DNA from: Winogradskyella psychrotolerans RS-3
GTDB taxonomy: Bacteria; Bacteroidota; Bacteroidia; Flavobacteriales; Flavobacteriaceae
Assembly: GCF_000427335.1 (NCBI RefSeq)
Contig: NZ_ATMR01000128.1
Span: forward strand, 62,001 to 126,000
Reading direction: 5' to 3'
Length of the DNA stretch: 64,000 bases
Shown here one piece after another: positions 55,499 through 64,000 of this stretch. Both the position numbers and the translations under genes were made by a program. A model generated the notes under the pieces. That model searched no databases and was not told where the DNA came from. It saw only the letters and a program-made list of their open reading frames with translations. Each line of letters opens with the position of its first letter. The first letter of the stretch is position 1.

Positions 55499-57415
55499 AT
55501 GGAAGAAAAGAAATTCGATGTTAAATCAATAATAGGTTTTGTCCTTATTTTTGGTATACTATTGTACATTATGTACCAAAATCAACCAAGTCCAGAAGAA
55601 CTTGAAGCTCAGAAAATAGCAGAACAAGAGCAGGTTGAAGCTGAAAAAAATCAAAGTAAGCAAAATGAAACTTTAGTAACGTCGTCTTCAGATTATTCTG
55701 CAAATACGCAAGTTTTAGATTCTACACAAAAAGTTGCACTTCAAAATAAAGTAGGTTCTTTCGCATATGCATTAACCTTACCAACTGTAGGAGACAAATT
55801 TACAACGGTTGAAACCGATGTTTTTGAATTAAAGTTTAATACCAAAGGTGGTCACTTAGCAGAAGTAAAGCTGAAAAACTTTGTGGATTACGATTCTGTA
55901 CCAGTTTATATGGTGAGGGATAATAATAGTGCTTTTAATATTACCTTCGGAACATCGGATAATAGAACTTTAAATACGCAAGATTTCCCTTTTCAACCAA
56001 GTGTAACTAAAAGTGGTGAGAACACAATAGTTTCTATGAAACTTAAAGTGTCTGAAACGGCATTTTTAGAATACCGTTATGAGTTGAAGCCTAATGATTA
56101 TATGATTGATTTTTCAATTAAATCACAAGGTTTAAGTGGAGTATTTAATACGTCTCAACCTATTGAGTTAGATTGGAAACAAAAAAGTATTCGTCATTCT
56201 AAAAGTATAAGTTACGAGAATCGTTATACCAGATTAACGTACATGTACGATGATGGTAAAGTCGATAAATTATCACAAGCTAGTGATGATGATGAAACGG
56301 TAGATGATGTAGAATGGCTTTCTTATAGACAGCATTTCTTTAGTTCTATTTTAGTGGCTAATGATAGCCCGTTTAAAAAAGTAGCAGTGACCTCTTTAGA
56401 TTTAGTAGAGGATGAAGAAATAGATACTTTATTTACTAAGTTATACACGTCTAAAATGCCATTAGCTTTTAATGGTGGTGAGTTAAATCAAAACTTAGGT
56501 TTGTATTATGGGCCTACAGATAACGCAACATTAAAAGATTACGATAAAGGTTTAGAAGAAAGTATTCCTTTTGGATGGGGAATTTTTGGATGGATAAATA
56601 AAATTTTATTCATTCCATTGTTTGGTTTTCTAAGTCAACACTTACCATCTTATGGTATTGCAATTATTGTGATGACTATCTTGGTTAAAATTGTATTATC
56701 ATTTGTACAGTATAAGCAATTCTTATCGCAAGCTAAGATGAAGATCTTAAAGCCAGAATTAGATGCTGTAAGAGAAAAGTACAAAGACAATAAGTTAAAA
56801 GCACAGCAAGAAACTATGGCCATACAAAGCCGAGCAGGCGCAAGTCCGCTGAGTGGTTGTTTGCCAGGTTTAATGCAGATTCCTGTATTCTATGCCTTAT
56901 TTATGTTTTTCCCAACAGCTTTTGAGTTAAGACAAAAAGGATTCCTATGGGCAGACGATTTAAGTTCTTATGATTCTGTTTTAGATTTACCTTTTCATAT
57001 TCCATTATATGGAGATCACGTGGCGTTATTCCCAATTTTAGCTGCAATCGCTATTTTCTTTTACATGAAAATGACGACAGGTCAACAAATGGCAACACAG
57101 CCAACACAAGAAGGGATGCCAGATATGGCTAAAATGATGAAGTATATGATTTACTTCTCTCCAATTTTAATGTTAGTATTCTTTAATAACTATGCTTCAG
57201 GTTTAAGTTTGTATTACTTTATATCTAACTTAATTAGTATTGGTATTATGTTAGTTATTAAAAACTACATAATTGATGAGGATAAAGTGTTAGCTAAAAT
57301 TGAAGTCAGCAAAACGAAGCCTAAGAAACAAAACAAGTTTCAGAAGAAAATGGCTGAAATGATGGAGCAAGCTGAGCAACAAAAACAAGTACAACAAAAA
57401 GGGAAGAAGAAATAA
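55499..57415 (+). CDS. yidC: Membrane protein insertase YidC
   Basis: A 638-residue inner-membrane protein. An N-terminal membrane anchor (FDVKSIIGFVLIFGILLYIM) is followed by a periplasmic domain (about 60-345) and the conserved 60KD insertase domain (about 365-600), with ITKI-like WINKILFIPLFGFLSQHLP, GIAIIVMTILVKIVLSF and GCLPGLMQIPVFYALFMFFP. The C-terminal tail is Lys/Gln-rich (about 605-638) and could contact the ribosome. YidC inserts membrane proteins with or without SecYEG. It sits 121 bases after pyrG, a neighbourhood common in Bacteroidetes, and is closed by a good terminator. Confidence 0.97.
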   Translation: MEEKKFDVKSIIGFVLIFGILLYIMYQNQPSPEELEAQKIAEQEQVEAEKNQSKQNETLVTSSSDYSANTQVLDSTQKVALQNKVGSFAYALTLPTVGDKFTTVETDVFELKFNTKGGHLAEVKLKNFVDYDSVPVYMVRDNNSAFNITFGTSDNRTLNTQDFPFQPSVTKSGENTIVSMKLKVSETAFLEYRYELKPNDYMIDFSIKSQGLSGVFNTSQPIELDWKQKSIRHSKSISYENRYTRLTYMYDDGKVDKLSQASDDDETVDDVEWLSYRQHFFSSILVANDSPFKKVAVTSLDLVEDEEIDTLFTKLYTSKMPLAFNGGELNQNLGLYYGPTDNATLKDYDKGLEESIPFGWGIFGWINKILFIPLFGFLSQHLPSYGIAIIVMTILVKIVLSFVQYKQFLSQAKMKILKPELDAVREKYKDNKLKAQQETMAIQSRAGASPLSGCLPGLMQIPVFYALFMFFPTAFELRQKGFLWADDLSSYDSVLDLPFHIPLYGDHVALFPILAAIAIFFYMKMTTGQQMATQPTQEGMPDMAKMMKYMIYFSPILMLVFFNNYASGLSLYYFISNLISIGIMLVIKNYIIDEDKVLAKIEVSKTKPKKQNKFQKKMAEMMEQAEQQKQVQQKGKKK

Positions 57416-57445
57416 TTATTTCAGCTTTCTATTCTTATAGGAATT

Positions 57446-57476
57446 ATAGCCTCAACATCTTGTTGAGGCTATTTTT
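57446..57476 (+). terminator. Terminator of the yidC gene
   Basis: ATAGCCTCAACA, loop TCT, TGTTGAGGCTAT, then TTTT: a 12-bp perfect stem starting 31 bases after the yidC stop. Confidence 0.85.
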
Positions 57477-57494
57477 ATTAAATACCTCATACAG

Positions 57495-57911
57495 ATGAAA
57501 ATTGAAATTTGTAATAAAGCAGATATTAAAACAATAGTTGATGGTCTTAACGCTTATAATTTAGACAAAGTTTCTGCACTATCACCTATTTGGACACCTT
57601 TAGAATTTAGTATAAAAAATGAAAAATACGATGTCATTGGCGGAGTTTTAGCAGGCATCAATTATTGGAATGGCTTATAGATTAAAATTCTTTGGGTAGA
57701 TGAAAATTATAGAAACCAAGGCCATGGAAGAAGCCTCTTAAATCATCTTGAAAATGAAGCAAAGAAAAAAGGAGCTTCAATTTCAATGGTTGATACTTTT
57801 GATTTTCAGGCAGAAGATTTCTATATTAAGAATAATTATAAAGTTATTGGTGAAATTAAAGATTTCCCAAAAGGGCATCGACGGATTTATTTTTCTAAAG
57901 TATTACAATAA
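57495..57911 (+). pseudogene. GNAT family N-acetyltransferase interrupted by an in-frame TAG
   Basis: The same frame runs for 138 codons: MKIEICNKADIKTIVDGL at the start, a TAG at 57678-57680, then IKILWVDENYRNQGHGRSLL, AKKKGASISMVDTFDFQAEDF and IYFSKVLQ-stop. The acetyl-CoA pyrophosphate loop (YRNQGHGRSLL) and the C-terminal strand are as in GNAT enzymes of this small-protein acetyltransferase type. Only one codon interrupts it, with no frame change, so it is either a recent nonsense mutation or a base-call error (a GAG, CAG, TTG or AAG codon would restore it). The substrate is unknown. Confidence 0.85.
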
Positions 57912-58001
57912 GAAAGACTCAAACCTTTTACAGTTTAAGCCTTTATCTAACTAATTAAACAAATTATTAAAATAAGGTTGTCAACCTTAACATTACTAGT
58001 A

Positions 58002-58994
58002 TTATTGCATTGGTAGAAGTACAGTATCTATAACATGTACCACACCATTCATCGACTGAATATCTACTAAGCTAGTCACAATATTACTAATACGACCGTT
58101 AGGATCTGTTAACGTAAAAGCAGTGTTGTCAGCAGTTATTTCACCACCTAAAGTCATAACAGCTCCATTTGGTAAGTCACTAGATTGTATGTTGCCACTT
58201 ACAATATGATAGGTTAGAACCGCATCAACTGTTGCTGGGTCTAAATCACCAAGAGCAGTATTTCCAGAAGGATCTAATTCCAATAATAAATTAGCAAATG
58301 CATCATTAGTTGGTGCAAATACTGTAAATGGTCCAGCAGAAGCATCAGATACTGTAGAAATGTATGGCACTGTTGGTGTACCTGTATCAGCCAATTGCAA
58401 TGCCGCTACTAAATTTGATAAAGCAGGATTGGTTGTCGCAAACGTCGCAATTGTTGGTAAGCCAATGACTTCATCAACAATATGGACAATACCATTACTT
58501 GCAACATTATCAGCATTAGTTACCGTAGAAGAACCGTTTAACATCACTCCATTAGAAGTTGTGTAGTATAAACTTAAGTTAGCTCCATTAGGTCCTGTTG
58601 CAGCTGTATTGGTATAACCCGATTCAGCGTCAACTAAATTTGTTGATGTTACTGTTATGCCAATTATTACATGGTTTAATAAAATATTTTTTACCAAGGC
58701 ATTTTCTGCTGTAGATAAATTGTTTAGATCTAAACCAGTATCTGATAATAATTGTGCAAATGCAGCATTACTAGGTGCAAATACAGTAAAAGGGCCTTCA
58801 CCTTGTAAGGTTGTTACTAAGTCAGTGGCTTGCAATGCAGCAGCTAAGCTCGTTAAATTGTTTTCTAAAGCGATATCAACTACAGTTGTAGGAGTTGGCG
58901 TTGTCGTGTTGTCATCATCATCACTACAAGAAGTAAAACCTATAACCAATAGAAATACTGTAAGTAATTTGAAGTTTTTTGAAATAATTTTCAT
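58002..58994 (-). CDS. Fasciclin (FAS1) domain lipoprotein, two domains
   Basis: A 330-residue protein. Signal peptide and lipobox LLVIGFTSCSDDDD (C23), with an Asp-rich segment right after the Cys that in flavobacteria often marks surface-exposed lipoproteins. Two FAS1 domains follow, about 40-180 and 190-328. Each has the H1 motif (GPFTVFAPSNAAFA and GPFTVFAPTNDAFA) and the H2-like (NGIVHIVDEVI and NGVVHVIDTVL). FAS1 domains mediate adhesion to cells or matrix. A short hairpin at 57973-57989 may terminate it. It is divergent from the MORN-like gene by 64 bases. Confidence 0.92.
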   Translation of the reverse strand: MKIISKNFKLLTVFLLVIGFTSCSDDDDNTTTPTPTTVVDIALENNLTSLAAALQATDLVTTLQGEGPFTVFAPSNAAFAQLLSDTGLDLNNLSTAENALVKNILLNHVIIGITVTSTNLVDAESGYTNTAATGPNGANLSLYYTTSNGVMLNGSSTVTNADNVASNGIVHIVDEVIGLPTIATFATTNPALSNLVAALQLADTGTPTVPYISTVSDASAGPFTVFAPTNDAFANLLLELDPSGNTALGDLDPATVDAVLTYHIVSGNIQSSDLPNGAVMTLGGEITADNTAFTLTDPNGRISNIVTSLVDIQSMNGVVHVIDTVLLPMQ

Positions 58995-59058
58995 TGTTTT
59001 GAGTTTTTATATTGTTCAACATTCAAACCTTGATTGGTTTGTTTAACAAAAATACATA

Positions 59059-59769
59059 ATGATTAAACAAAAAGTTTTTGCACTTTTCACTTTAACACTA
59101 TTTTTAACATCTGCTTATGCGCAAAACTCAGTCAATCAATTTGATAAAGACGGGTTAAGGCACGGTAAATGGACTAAAAACTACCATAACACCAAACAGA
59201 AACGTTATGAAGGCTCTTTTAAACATGGTAAGGAAGTCGACTCATTCAAATTCTACACCTTGTCTTCAGGAAAAAGTGTGCTAAGTGCTGTAAAAGTCTT
59301 TAATGAAAACGACAGTATTGCTGATGTTACTTTTCTAGCTTCAAATAAAAAAGTGATTAGCGAAGGTAAAATGAGTGGCAAACAATTTATGGGACAATGG
59401 ACGTTTTATCATAAAAACGCTTCTGCTAAAATGATTGTAGAGAATTATAATGATGATGGATTGCTGCATGGTGAACGCTTTGTGTATTTTAAAAATGGAG
59501 TGGTTGCAGAAAGTGCGAATTATAGGAATGGTAAACTAGATGGTGAATCAAAATGGTTTTCCGAAAAAAGTGTCGTGTTAAGACATACGCATTATAAGGA
59601 CGACGAGTTGGAAGGTAAAACTATTAATTATGATGCTTTAGGTAATATAACTTCAGAAGGAAATTATATTAAAAGCCAAAAAAACGGAGTTTGGAAATAT
59701 TATAAAGATGGTGAACTCTCAAAAAAAATAGACCATACCACACAAGAAGTCTTATTTAAGAAAGAATAG
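59059..59769 (+). CDS. Secreted MORN-like repeat (YwqK-type) protein
   Basis: A 236-residue protein with a signal peptide (MIKQKVFALFTLTLFLTSAYA). It is built of repeated YxxGxxxGxWxxYxxxG-like units: DGLRHGKWTKNY, GKQFMGQWTFYHKN, DGLLHGERFVYFKNG, NGKLDGESKWF and SQKNGVWKYYKDGE. These are the MORN-like repeats of the YwqK antitoxin-like family. Database names often say toxin-antitoxin antitoxin, but the signal peptide and the lack of a toxin gene nearby argue against that here. The role is unknown. A terminator follows. Confidence 0.82.
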   Translation: MIKQKVFALFTLTLFLTSAYAQNSVNQFDKDGLRHGKWTKNYHNTKQKRYEGSFKHGKEVDSFKFYTLSSGKSVLSAVKVFNENDSIADVTFLASNKKVISEGKMSGKQFMGQWTFYHKNASAKMIVENYNDDGLLHGERFVYFKNGVVAESANYRNGKLDGESKWFSEKSVVLRHTHYKDDELEGKTINYDALGNITSEGNYIKSQKNGVWKYYKDGELSKKIDHTTQEVLFKKE

Positions 59770-59802
59770 CTTAAAGCTATGCTCTGTATAGAATTTCAGA
59801 AT

Positions 59803-59829
59803 GGCAATCTTAATAGGATTGCCTTTTTT
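59803..59829 (+). terminator. Terminator after the MORN-like gene
   Basis: GGCAATC, loop TTAATAG, GATTGCC, then six T and a T-rich tract. Confidence 0.8.
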
Positions 59830-59890
59830 ATTTTGTAATTTTGCCGAATATTTTCGAACTAAGAATGACGTTTCTCTTTAGTAGAGTTGT

Positions 59891-59940
59891 GTCACATCGA
59901 GTGAAATTCATTTTTTTATGAATTTTGCATCGAGAAGTAA
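59891..59940 (+). repeat. Dispersed hairpin repeat, copy 1 (diverged)
   Basis: GTCACATCGAGTGAAATTCA ... TGCATCGAGAAGTAA. It has an internal stem AAATTCAT / ATGAATTT. It shares the GTCA..TCGAGTGA start and the TCGAGAA end with the copies at 59955, 61255 and 62954. Confidence 0.6.
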
Positions 59941-59954
59941 TTTAAGTTAAGAAT

Positions 59955-60002
59955 GTTCTCGATAGAATTCCGATAGAAAAATCGAGATCATTCGAATTGA
60001 CG
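59955..60002 (-). repeat. Dispersed hairpin repeat, copy 2 (inverted)
   Basis: Read on the minus strand it starts CGTCAATTCGAATGAT and ends TATCGAGAAC, in the same layout as the copy at 62954. Together with copy 1 it forms an inverted pair in front of mnmA. Confidence 0.7.
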
Positions 60003-60026
60003 TTCAGATAAAAAGAGATTAATAAT

Positions 60027-61214
60027 ATGAAAAGAGTCATCGTAGGACTTTCAGGCGGAGTAGATTCTAGTGTTGCAGCCTATCTTTTAAAAGAGCAAGG
60101 TTATGAAGTTATTGGTCTGTTTATGAAAAACTGGCACGATGATTCTGTAACCATCTCCGATGAATGTCCATGGTTAGAAGATAGTAATGATGCCATGTTG
60201 GTGGCAGATAAATTAGGGATTCCATTTCAAACGGTCGATTTAAGCGTTCAATACAAAGAGCGTATTGTAGATTATATGTTTAATGAGTATGAAAAAGGAC
60301 GCACACCAAATCCAGATGTACTTTGTAATCGTGAAATAAAGTTTGATGTCTTTATGGATATCGCTTTAGAGTTGGGAGCAGATTACGTTGCTACGGGTCA
60401 TTATTGCAGAAAAGGAACCATTGAAAAAGACGGAAAACAAATCCATCAGTTGTTAGCTGGTGCAGATGATAATAAAGATCAATCGTATTTTCTCTGTCAA
60501 TTATCACAACAACAATTGGCGAAAGCTTTATTTCCTATTGGTGAATTGCAAAAACCAGAAGTGAGGGAAATTGCGAAAGCTCAAGATTTAATTACGGCTG
60601 AGAAGAAAGATTCTCAAGGCTTGTGTTTTATAGGAAAAGTAAGATTACCAGAATTTTTACAACAACAATTAAAACCCAAAGCAGGTGATATTGTTGAGGT
60701 GGCAGATACGTTTGAAACTTATAGTCAAGCGCTTCCAGAATTCGATTCAAAAGAAAACGAATTAGAATTTTTGTCTAAAAAAACGGTTTATAGTTTAACA
60801 GACGGAAAAGTAGTCGGTAGACATCAAGGCGCACATTATTTTACCAAAGGACAACGAAAAGGTTTAGGAGTTGGCGGAACAGTAGAACCTTTATTTGTTA
60901 TTGATACAGACGTAAAAGACAATGTAATTTACACAGGGCAAGGTAAAAAACATCCAGGTTTATACAGAAATGTGTTATTTGTGACTAATGAAGAATTGCA
61001 TTGGGTACGTGAAGATTTAGCGATAAACGAAGGAGAAACCATGGAGGTAATGGCGAGAATCCGTTACAGACAAACCTTAGAAAAAGCAACTTTACATAAA
61101 GTCGCTACAGGGATGTATGTAGAATTTGAAAACAAACAATCCGCAATTACCGAAGGCCAATTTGTGGCTTGGTATATAGAAGACGAATTATTAGGGTCAG
61201 GAGTTATTTCTTAA
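60027..61214 (+). CDS. mnmA: tRNA-specific 2-thiouridylase MnmA
   Basis: At 395 residues it is the usual length in Bacteroidota. The ATP-pyrophosphatase PP-loop is [15 protein letters not shown] at the N-terminus, and the catalytic Cys pair lies in [12 protein letters not shown] and GLCFIGK. The C-terminal beta-barrel contains [11 protein letters not shown]. MnmA, fed by the sulfur relay, makes 2-thiouridine at U34 of Lys, Glu and Gln tRNAs. The space upstream holds an inverted pair of repeat elements, so its promoter is either inside or upstream of them; a TAATTTTG box occurs at 59836. Confidence 0.96.
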   Translation: MKRVIVGLSGGVDSSVAAYLLKEQGYEVIGLFMKNWHDDSVTISDECPWLEDSNDAMLVADKLGIPFQTVDLSVQYKERIVDYMFNEYEKGRTPNPDVLCNREIKFDVFMDIALELGADYVATGHYCRKGTIEKDGKQIHQLLAGADDNKDQSYFLCQLSQQQLAKALFPIGELQKPEVREIAKAQDLITAEKKDSQGLCFIGKVRLPEFLQQQLKPKAGDIVEVADTFETYSQALPEFDSKENELEFLSKKTVYSLTDGKVVGRHQGAHYFTKGQRKGLGVGGTVEPLFVIDTDVKDNVIYTGQGKKHPGLYRNVLFVTNEELHWVREDLAINEGETMEVMARIRYRQTLEKATLHKVATGMYVEFENKQSAITEGQFVAWYIEDELLGSGVIS

Positions 61215-61254
61215 CTTGCCTTTCAATTAACTTTCTAATAGATAAAATAGAGGT

Positions 61255-61307
61255 CGTCATTTCGAGTGATTTTTAATTTTTTTCTACTTAAAAATGGTCT
61301 CGAAAAC
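61255..61307 (+). repeat. Dispersed hairpin repeat, copy 3
   Basis: It starts CGTCATTTCGAGTGATTTTT and ends TGGTCTCGAAAAC. It lies between mnmA and the subtilase gene, ending 19 bases before the subtilase start. Confidence 0.7.
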
Positions 61308-61326
61308 AAGTTAGATATATAGTCTT

Positions 61327-62949
61327 ATGAAAAATATTTTTACAGTATTACTTTTAATTTTTATTACCAAGAGTTTTGCTCAAGAAGACGCCTGGATTTA
61401 TCTTACTGACAAACCAAATGTTTCAACAGTACTAGCAAATCCTACAAGTATTCTTACTCAAAAAGCAATAGACAGAAAACAGAGGCATAATATTACGATT
61501 GATGAACGCGATGTACCAGTCAATGAAATTTACATTTCAGATTTAAAAGCCCAAACAGGAATCACGGTTTTGGCAAAATCGAAGTGGTTTAATGCTGCTC
61601 ATGTCAGAGGAACGGAAGACAATATTAAAGCTTTGAGTAATTTAACGTTTGTTGAAACTATTGATTTTGCTAATCAAAATTTAAATACAGCTTCAAGAAG
61701 GGCATCACGATTAAATAAAACAGAAATCGAAGATGAAACTATTGCTTTTACTTATGGAGATACGCAAAATCAGGTAGAAATGATTAATGCAGATAATCTG
61801 CATTTAGCAGATTATACAGGAGAAGGCATTACCATTGCTGTGATGGATTCTGGATTTCCTAATGTAAATACTATGGGAGCATTTCAGCGCTTACGAGAGA
61901 ATAATGATTTATTAGATGGTTATGATTTTGTAGATAGAACTTCAGATGTTTATGCATTTACAGGGAGTAATCATGGTACAAAAGTATTGAGTACGATGGC
62001 AGCATTTGTACAAGATCAGTTTGTAGGAACAGCACCAGATGCATCCTACTATTTGTTTAGAACGGAAGATTCGGGAAGTGAAAATCCAGTAGAAGAAAGT
62101 TATTGGGTAGAAGCTGCAGAGCGAGCAGATAGTTTAGGGGTAGATCTAATTAATACGTCTTTAGGGTATACCACTTATGACAATTCTAATTATAGTTATT
62201 CGCCAGCAGATATGAATGGGCAAACCGCTTATATTTCAAAAGGGGCTTCAATTGCTGCTGAGAAAGGCATTTTAGTGGTTGTAAGTGCAGGTAATGCTGG
62301 TGCAACCGATTGGCAGACTGTTGGTGCACCCGGAGATTCTCCAGATGTGTTATCAATTGGAGGTGTAGATGGAAATGGAGATTATGTGTCGTTCAGTTCA
62401 CAAGGTGGAATAGCACAAATAGGATATCAAAAACCAGATGTGGTGGCTAGAGGTGGAGCTGCTTATGTCGTCAGTGAATTTAATAGTATTGTCCAAAATA
62501 ATGGGACATCGTTCAGTAGTCCAATTCTTTGTGGAGGTATCGCGTCATTATGGCAAGCGTTACCAAATGCTTCACCAACCGAAATAAAGGACTACGTTAG
62601 GCAATCAGCCTCACAGTTTAATACCCCGGATGACTTTTTAGGGTACGGTATTCCGGATTTAGATCTAGCAAAGAACTTAGCATTATCACTGGATGAAGAA
62701 CAGCTTGGCGATTTTATATTTTATCCCAATCCGGTAAAATCGAATTTGAACATCGTCTTACCCTCAACTGTAAATCAATTAGAGGTTTCAGTTTATAATC
62801 AATTAGGTCAAGAAATTTTGAATCAGGTTATAACCGAAAATTCTAAAACGATAAATGTTTCAAGTTTTACAGCTGGAATTTATTTGATTAGATTTTCGAC
62901 TCAGAACATTTCAAAAACATTAAAATTCATTAAAAGTTCTAATGAATAA
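61327..62949 (+). CDS. S8 family serine peptidase (subtilase) with T9SS sorting domain
   Basis: A 540-residue protein: signal peptide (MKNIFTVLLLIFITKSFA), a pro-region (about 20-140), then the subtilisin catalytic domain. The triad is Asp in IAVMDSGFP, His in SNHGTKVLS and Ser in GTSFSSPILCGG; the oxyanion Asn is in VVVSAGNAGA. The last ~75 residues (from FIFYPNPVKSNLNI to TLKFIKSS) are a type A T9SS sorting domain. It is therefore a secreted, cell-surface or extracellular protease. Repeat elements lie on both sides of the gene. Confidence 0.94.
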   Translation: MKNIFTVLLLIFITKSFAQEDAWIYLTDKPNVSTVLANPTSILTQKAIDRKQRHNITIDERDVPVNEIYISDLKAQTGITVLAKSKWFNAAHVRGTEDNIKALSNLTFVETIDFANQNLNTASRRASRLNKTEIEDETIAFTYGDTQNQVEMINADNLHLADYTGEGITIAVMDSGFPNVNTMGAFQRLRENNDLLDGYDFVDRTSDVYAFTGSNHGTKVLSTMAAFVQDQFVGTAPDASYYLFRTEDSGSENPVEESYWVEAAERADSLGVDLINTSLGYTTYDNSNYSYSPADMNGQTAYISKGASIAAEKGILVVVSAGNAGATDWQTVGAPGDSPDVLSIGGVDGNGDYVSFSSQGGIAQIGYQKPDVVARGGAAYVVSEFNSIVQNNGTSFSSPILCGGIASLWQALPNASPTEIKDYVRQSASQFNTPDDFLGYGIPDLDLAKNLALSLDEEQLGDFIFYPNPVKSNLNIVLPSTVNQLEVSVYNQLGQEILNQVITENSKTINVSSFTAGIYLIRFSTQNISKTLKFIKSSNE

Positions 62950-62953
62950 TGTA

Positions 62954-62998
62954 CGTCAGTTCGAGTGATTTCGAGTAACGAGAAATTGTATAGAGAAC
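62954..62998 (+). repeat. Dispersed hairpin repeat, copy 4
   Basis: It starts CGTCAGTTCGAGTGATTTCG and ends TGTATAGAGAAC, with an internal hairpin around GTAACGAG. It begins 4 bases after the subtilase stop and may serve as its transcript end, because no classical terminator is present. Confidence 0.7.
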
Positions 62999-63110
62999 AG
63001 AGTGAACTATAATTCCCTTAGAACAATAAAAATTATCCTCATTTTCAATCGTGAAATTCACTTGAATTGCCGAAATTTATACGTTTTTACAACAGATATA
63101 ATTTCAAACT

Positions 63111-64000
63111 ATGGCAAATAGAATCACATCACTTTTCAATATAAAATATCCAATTATTCAAGCAGGAATGATTTGGAACAGCGGCTGGAAACTAGCTTCT
63201 GCAGCAAGTAACTCTGGAATATTAGGATTAATTGGAGCAGGTTCTATGTATCCTGATGTTTTACGAGAACACATTCAAAAATGTAAAGCGGCAACCGACA
63301 AGCCATTTGGTGTTAACGTGCCAATGTTGTATCCTAATGTTCAAGAAATTATGGATATCATTGTTGAAGAAGGTGTGAAAATTGTTTTTACGTCTGCCGG
63401 AAATCCGAAGACATGGACCAAATGGTTACAAGACCAAGGGATTACAGTAGTGCATGTGGTAAGTAGTGTAAAGTTCGCTTTAAAAGCACAAGACGCTGGA
63501 GTCGATGCTATTGTAGCCGAAGGTTTTGAAGCTGGTGGCCATAATGGAAGAGATGAAACCACCACATTAACATTGATACCAATGGTAAAAGAACAACTTG
63601 AGATTCCTTTAATCGCAGCAGGAGGTATTGCCACAGGTAAAGCGATGTTAGCCTGCATGATTTTGGGTGCCGATGGCGTGCAAATTGGTAGCCGATTTGT
63701 AGCTAGTGTAGAATCCTCAGCACACCAAGCTTTTAAACAGGTGGTCGTTGATGCTAAAGAAGGTGACACGCAATTAACTTTAAAAGAATTAGCTCCTGTT
63801 AGATTAATAAAGAATAAATTCTACAACGACTTACAAGAGCTCTATAAAACGGGTCCAACACCAGAACAACTCAAAGACTTATTAGGAAGAGCTAGAGCCA
63901 AACGTGGTATGTTTGAAGGTGATTTAGACGACGGTGAATTAGAGATTGGACAAATTGCAGGCTTGATTCATGATGTAAAATCGGTTTCTGAGATTGTTAA
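63111..64000 (+). CDS. Nitronate monooxygenase / 2-nitropropane dioxygenase family protein (3'-partial)
   Basis: The frame starts at ATG 63111 (MANRITSLFNIKYPIIQAGM) and is still open at the right edge after 296 residues. It is an FMN-binding TIM barrel with motifs PIIQAGMIWNSGW, VDAIVAEGFEAGGHNGRD (the catalytic-site GGH) and AAGGIATGKAMLAC, LGADGVQIGSRF (FMN phosphate site). Family members oxidise propionate 3-nitronate; related ones are enoyl-ACP reductases (FabK), so the exact activity is open. About 20 residues are probably missing. Confidence 0.88.
   Translation, partial: MANRITSLFNIKYPIIQAGMIWNSGWKLASAASNSGILGLIGAGSMYPDVLREHIQKCKAATDKPFGVNVPMLYPNVQEIMDIIVEEGVKIVFTSAGNPKTWTKWLQDQGITVVHVVSSVKFALKAQDAGVDAIVAEGFEAGGHNGRDETTTLTLIPMVKEQLEIPLIAAGGIATGKAMLACMILGADGVQIGSRFVASVESSAHQAFKQVVVDAKEGDTQLTLKELAPVRLIKNKFYNDLQELYKTGPTPEQLKDLLGRARAKRGMFEGDLDDGELEIGQIAGLIHDVKSVSEIV

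Noticed and set aside
59059..59769. YwqK antitoxin of a toxin-antitoxin pair
   Set aside because: The protein has a clear signal peptide and no toxin-like gene lies next to it; only the repeat resemblance supports the name.

Overview
The window is a low-GC chromosomal segment from a member of the Bacteroidota, most likely a marine member of the Flavobacteriaceae (Winogradskyella, Psychroserpens, Olleya or Bizionia type; the genus is a guess). The evidence is two cargo proteins with C-terminal type IX secretion (T9SS) sorting domains, two TonB-dependent receptors with carboxypeptidase-regulatory-like N-termini, the block L28 - L33 - DUF4295 - FtsY, a bacillithiol enzyme (BshC), and Bacteroidota-type promoters of the form TTTG-N19-TAnnTTTG. 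I see no rRNA, tRNA, CRISPR array, integrase, transposase or phage module. It reads as ordinary core genome with a few remodelled spots.

Layout. 1-3744: 3' part of a giant repetitive beta-helix T9SS surface protein. 4036-8011: Crp/Fnr regulator, HtpG, FabH-like synthase. 8105-14258: small membrane protein, secreted amidohydrolase, outer-membrane receptor, CoA-binding protein, sodium:solute symporter. 14426-17868: RecR, glycosyltransferase, an E2 acyltransferase and a 51-residue membrane protein overlapping it. 17981-23568: hybrid histidine kinase, DnaQ-like exonuclease, then the zero-gap run FAH hydrolase - Hpt protein - CinA. 23731-25496: ribosomal genes and ftsY. 25638-28125: serine hydrolase lipoprotein and RimO. 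28275-33905: leftward set of sugar dehydrogenase, TonB receptor, alpha/beta hydrolase and aldo/keto reductase. 34160-42677: M23 endopeptidase, SET-domain protein, VOC protein, M16 and M14 peptidases, peroxiredoxin-like protein. 42792-45773: BshC plus a PLP decarboxylase. 45923-50326: guaA, LysM/binding-protein fusion, DUF922 protease-like protein and a DUF3820 protein. 50403-53640: a lysR-yeiH pair followed by a decayed second copy of the DUF3820 3' end, a LysE-type exporter and another gene remnant. 53758-57911: pyrG, yidC and a GNAT gene with an in-frame stop. 58002-64000: fasciclin lipoprotein, MORN-like protein, mnmA, T9SS subtilase and a nitronate monooxygenase cut by the right edge.

Four genes (histidine kinase, ftsY, M23 peptidase, guaA) each look one base short in an A or T run. 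Two of them are normally essential or near-essential, so homopolymer under-calling in the assembly is the simplest explanation. Anyone using this annotation should treat those reading frames as probably intact in the cell.

The most interesting non-gene structures are an inverted pair of identical 21-bp palindromic units at 21286-21357, a dispersed hairpin repeat (consensus start CGTCAnTTCGAGTGA) around mnmA and the subtilase, and the partial DUF3820 duplication that brackets lysR-yeiH. I found no convincing new defence or mobile system.
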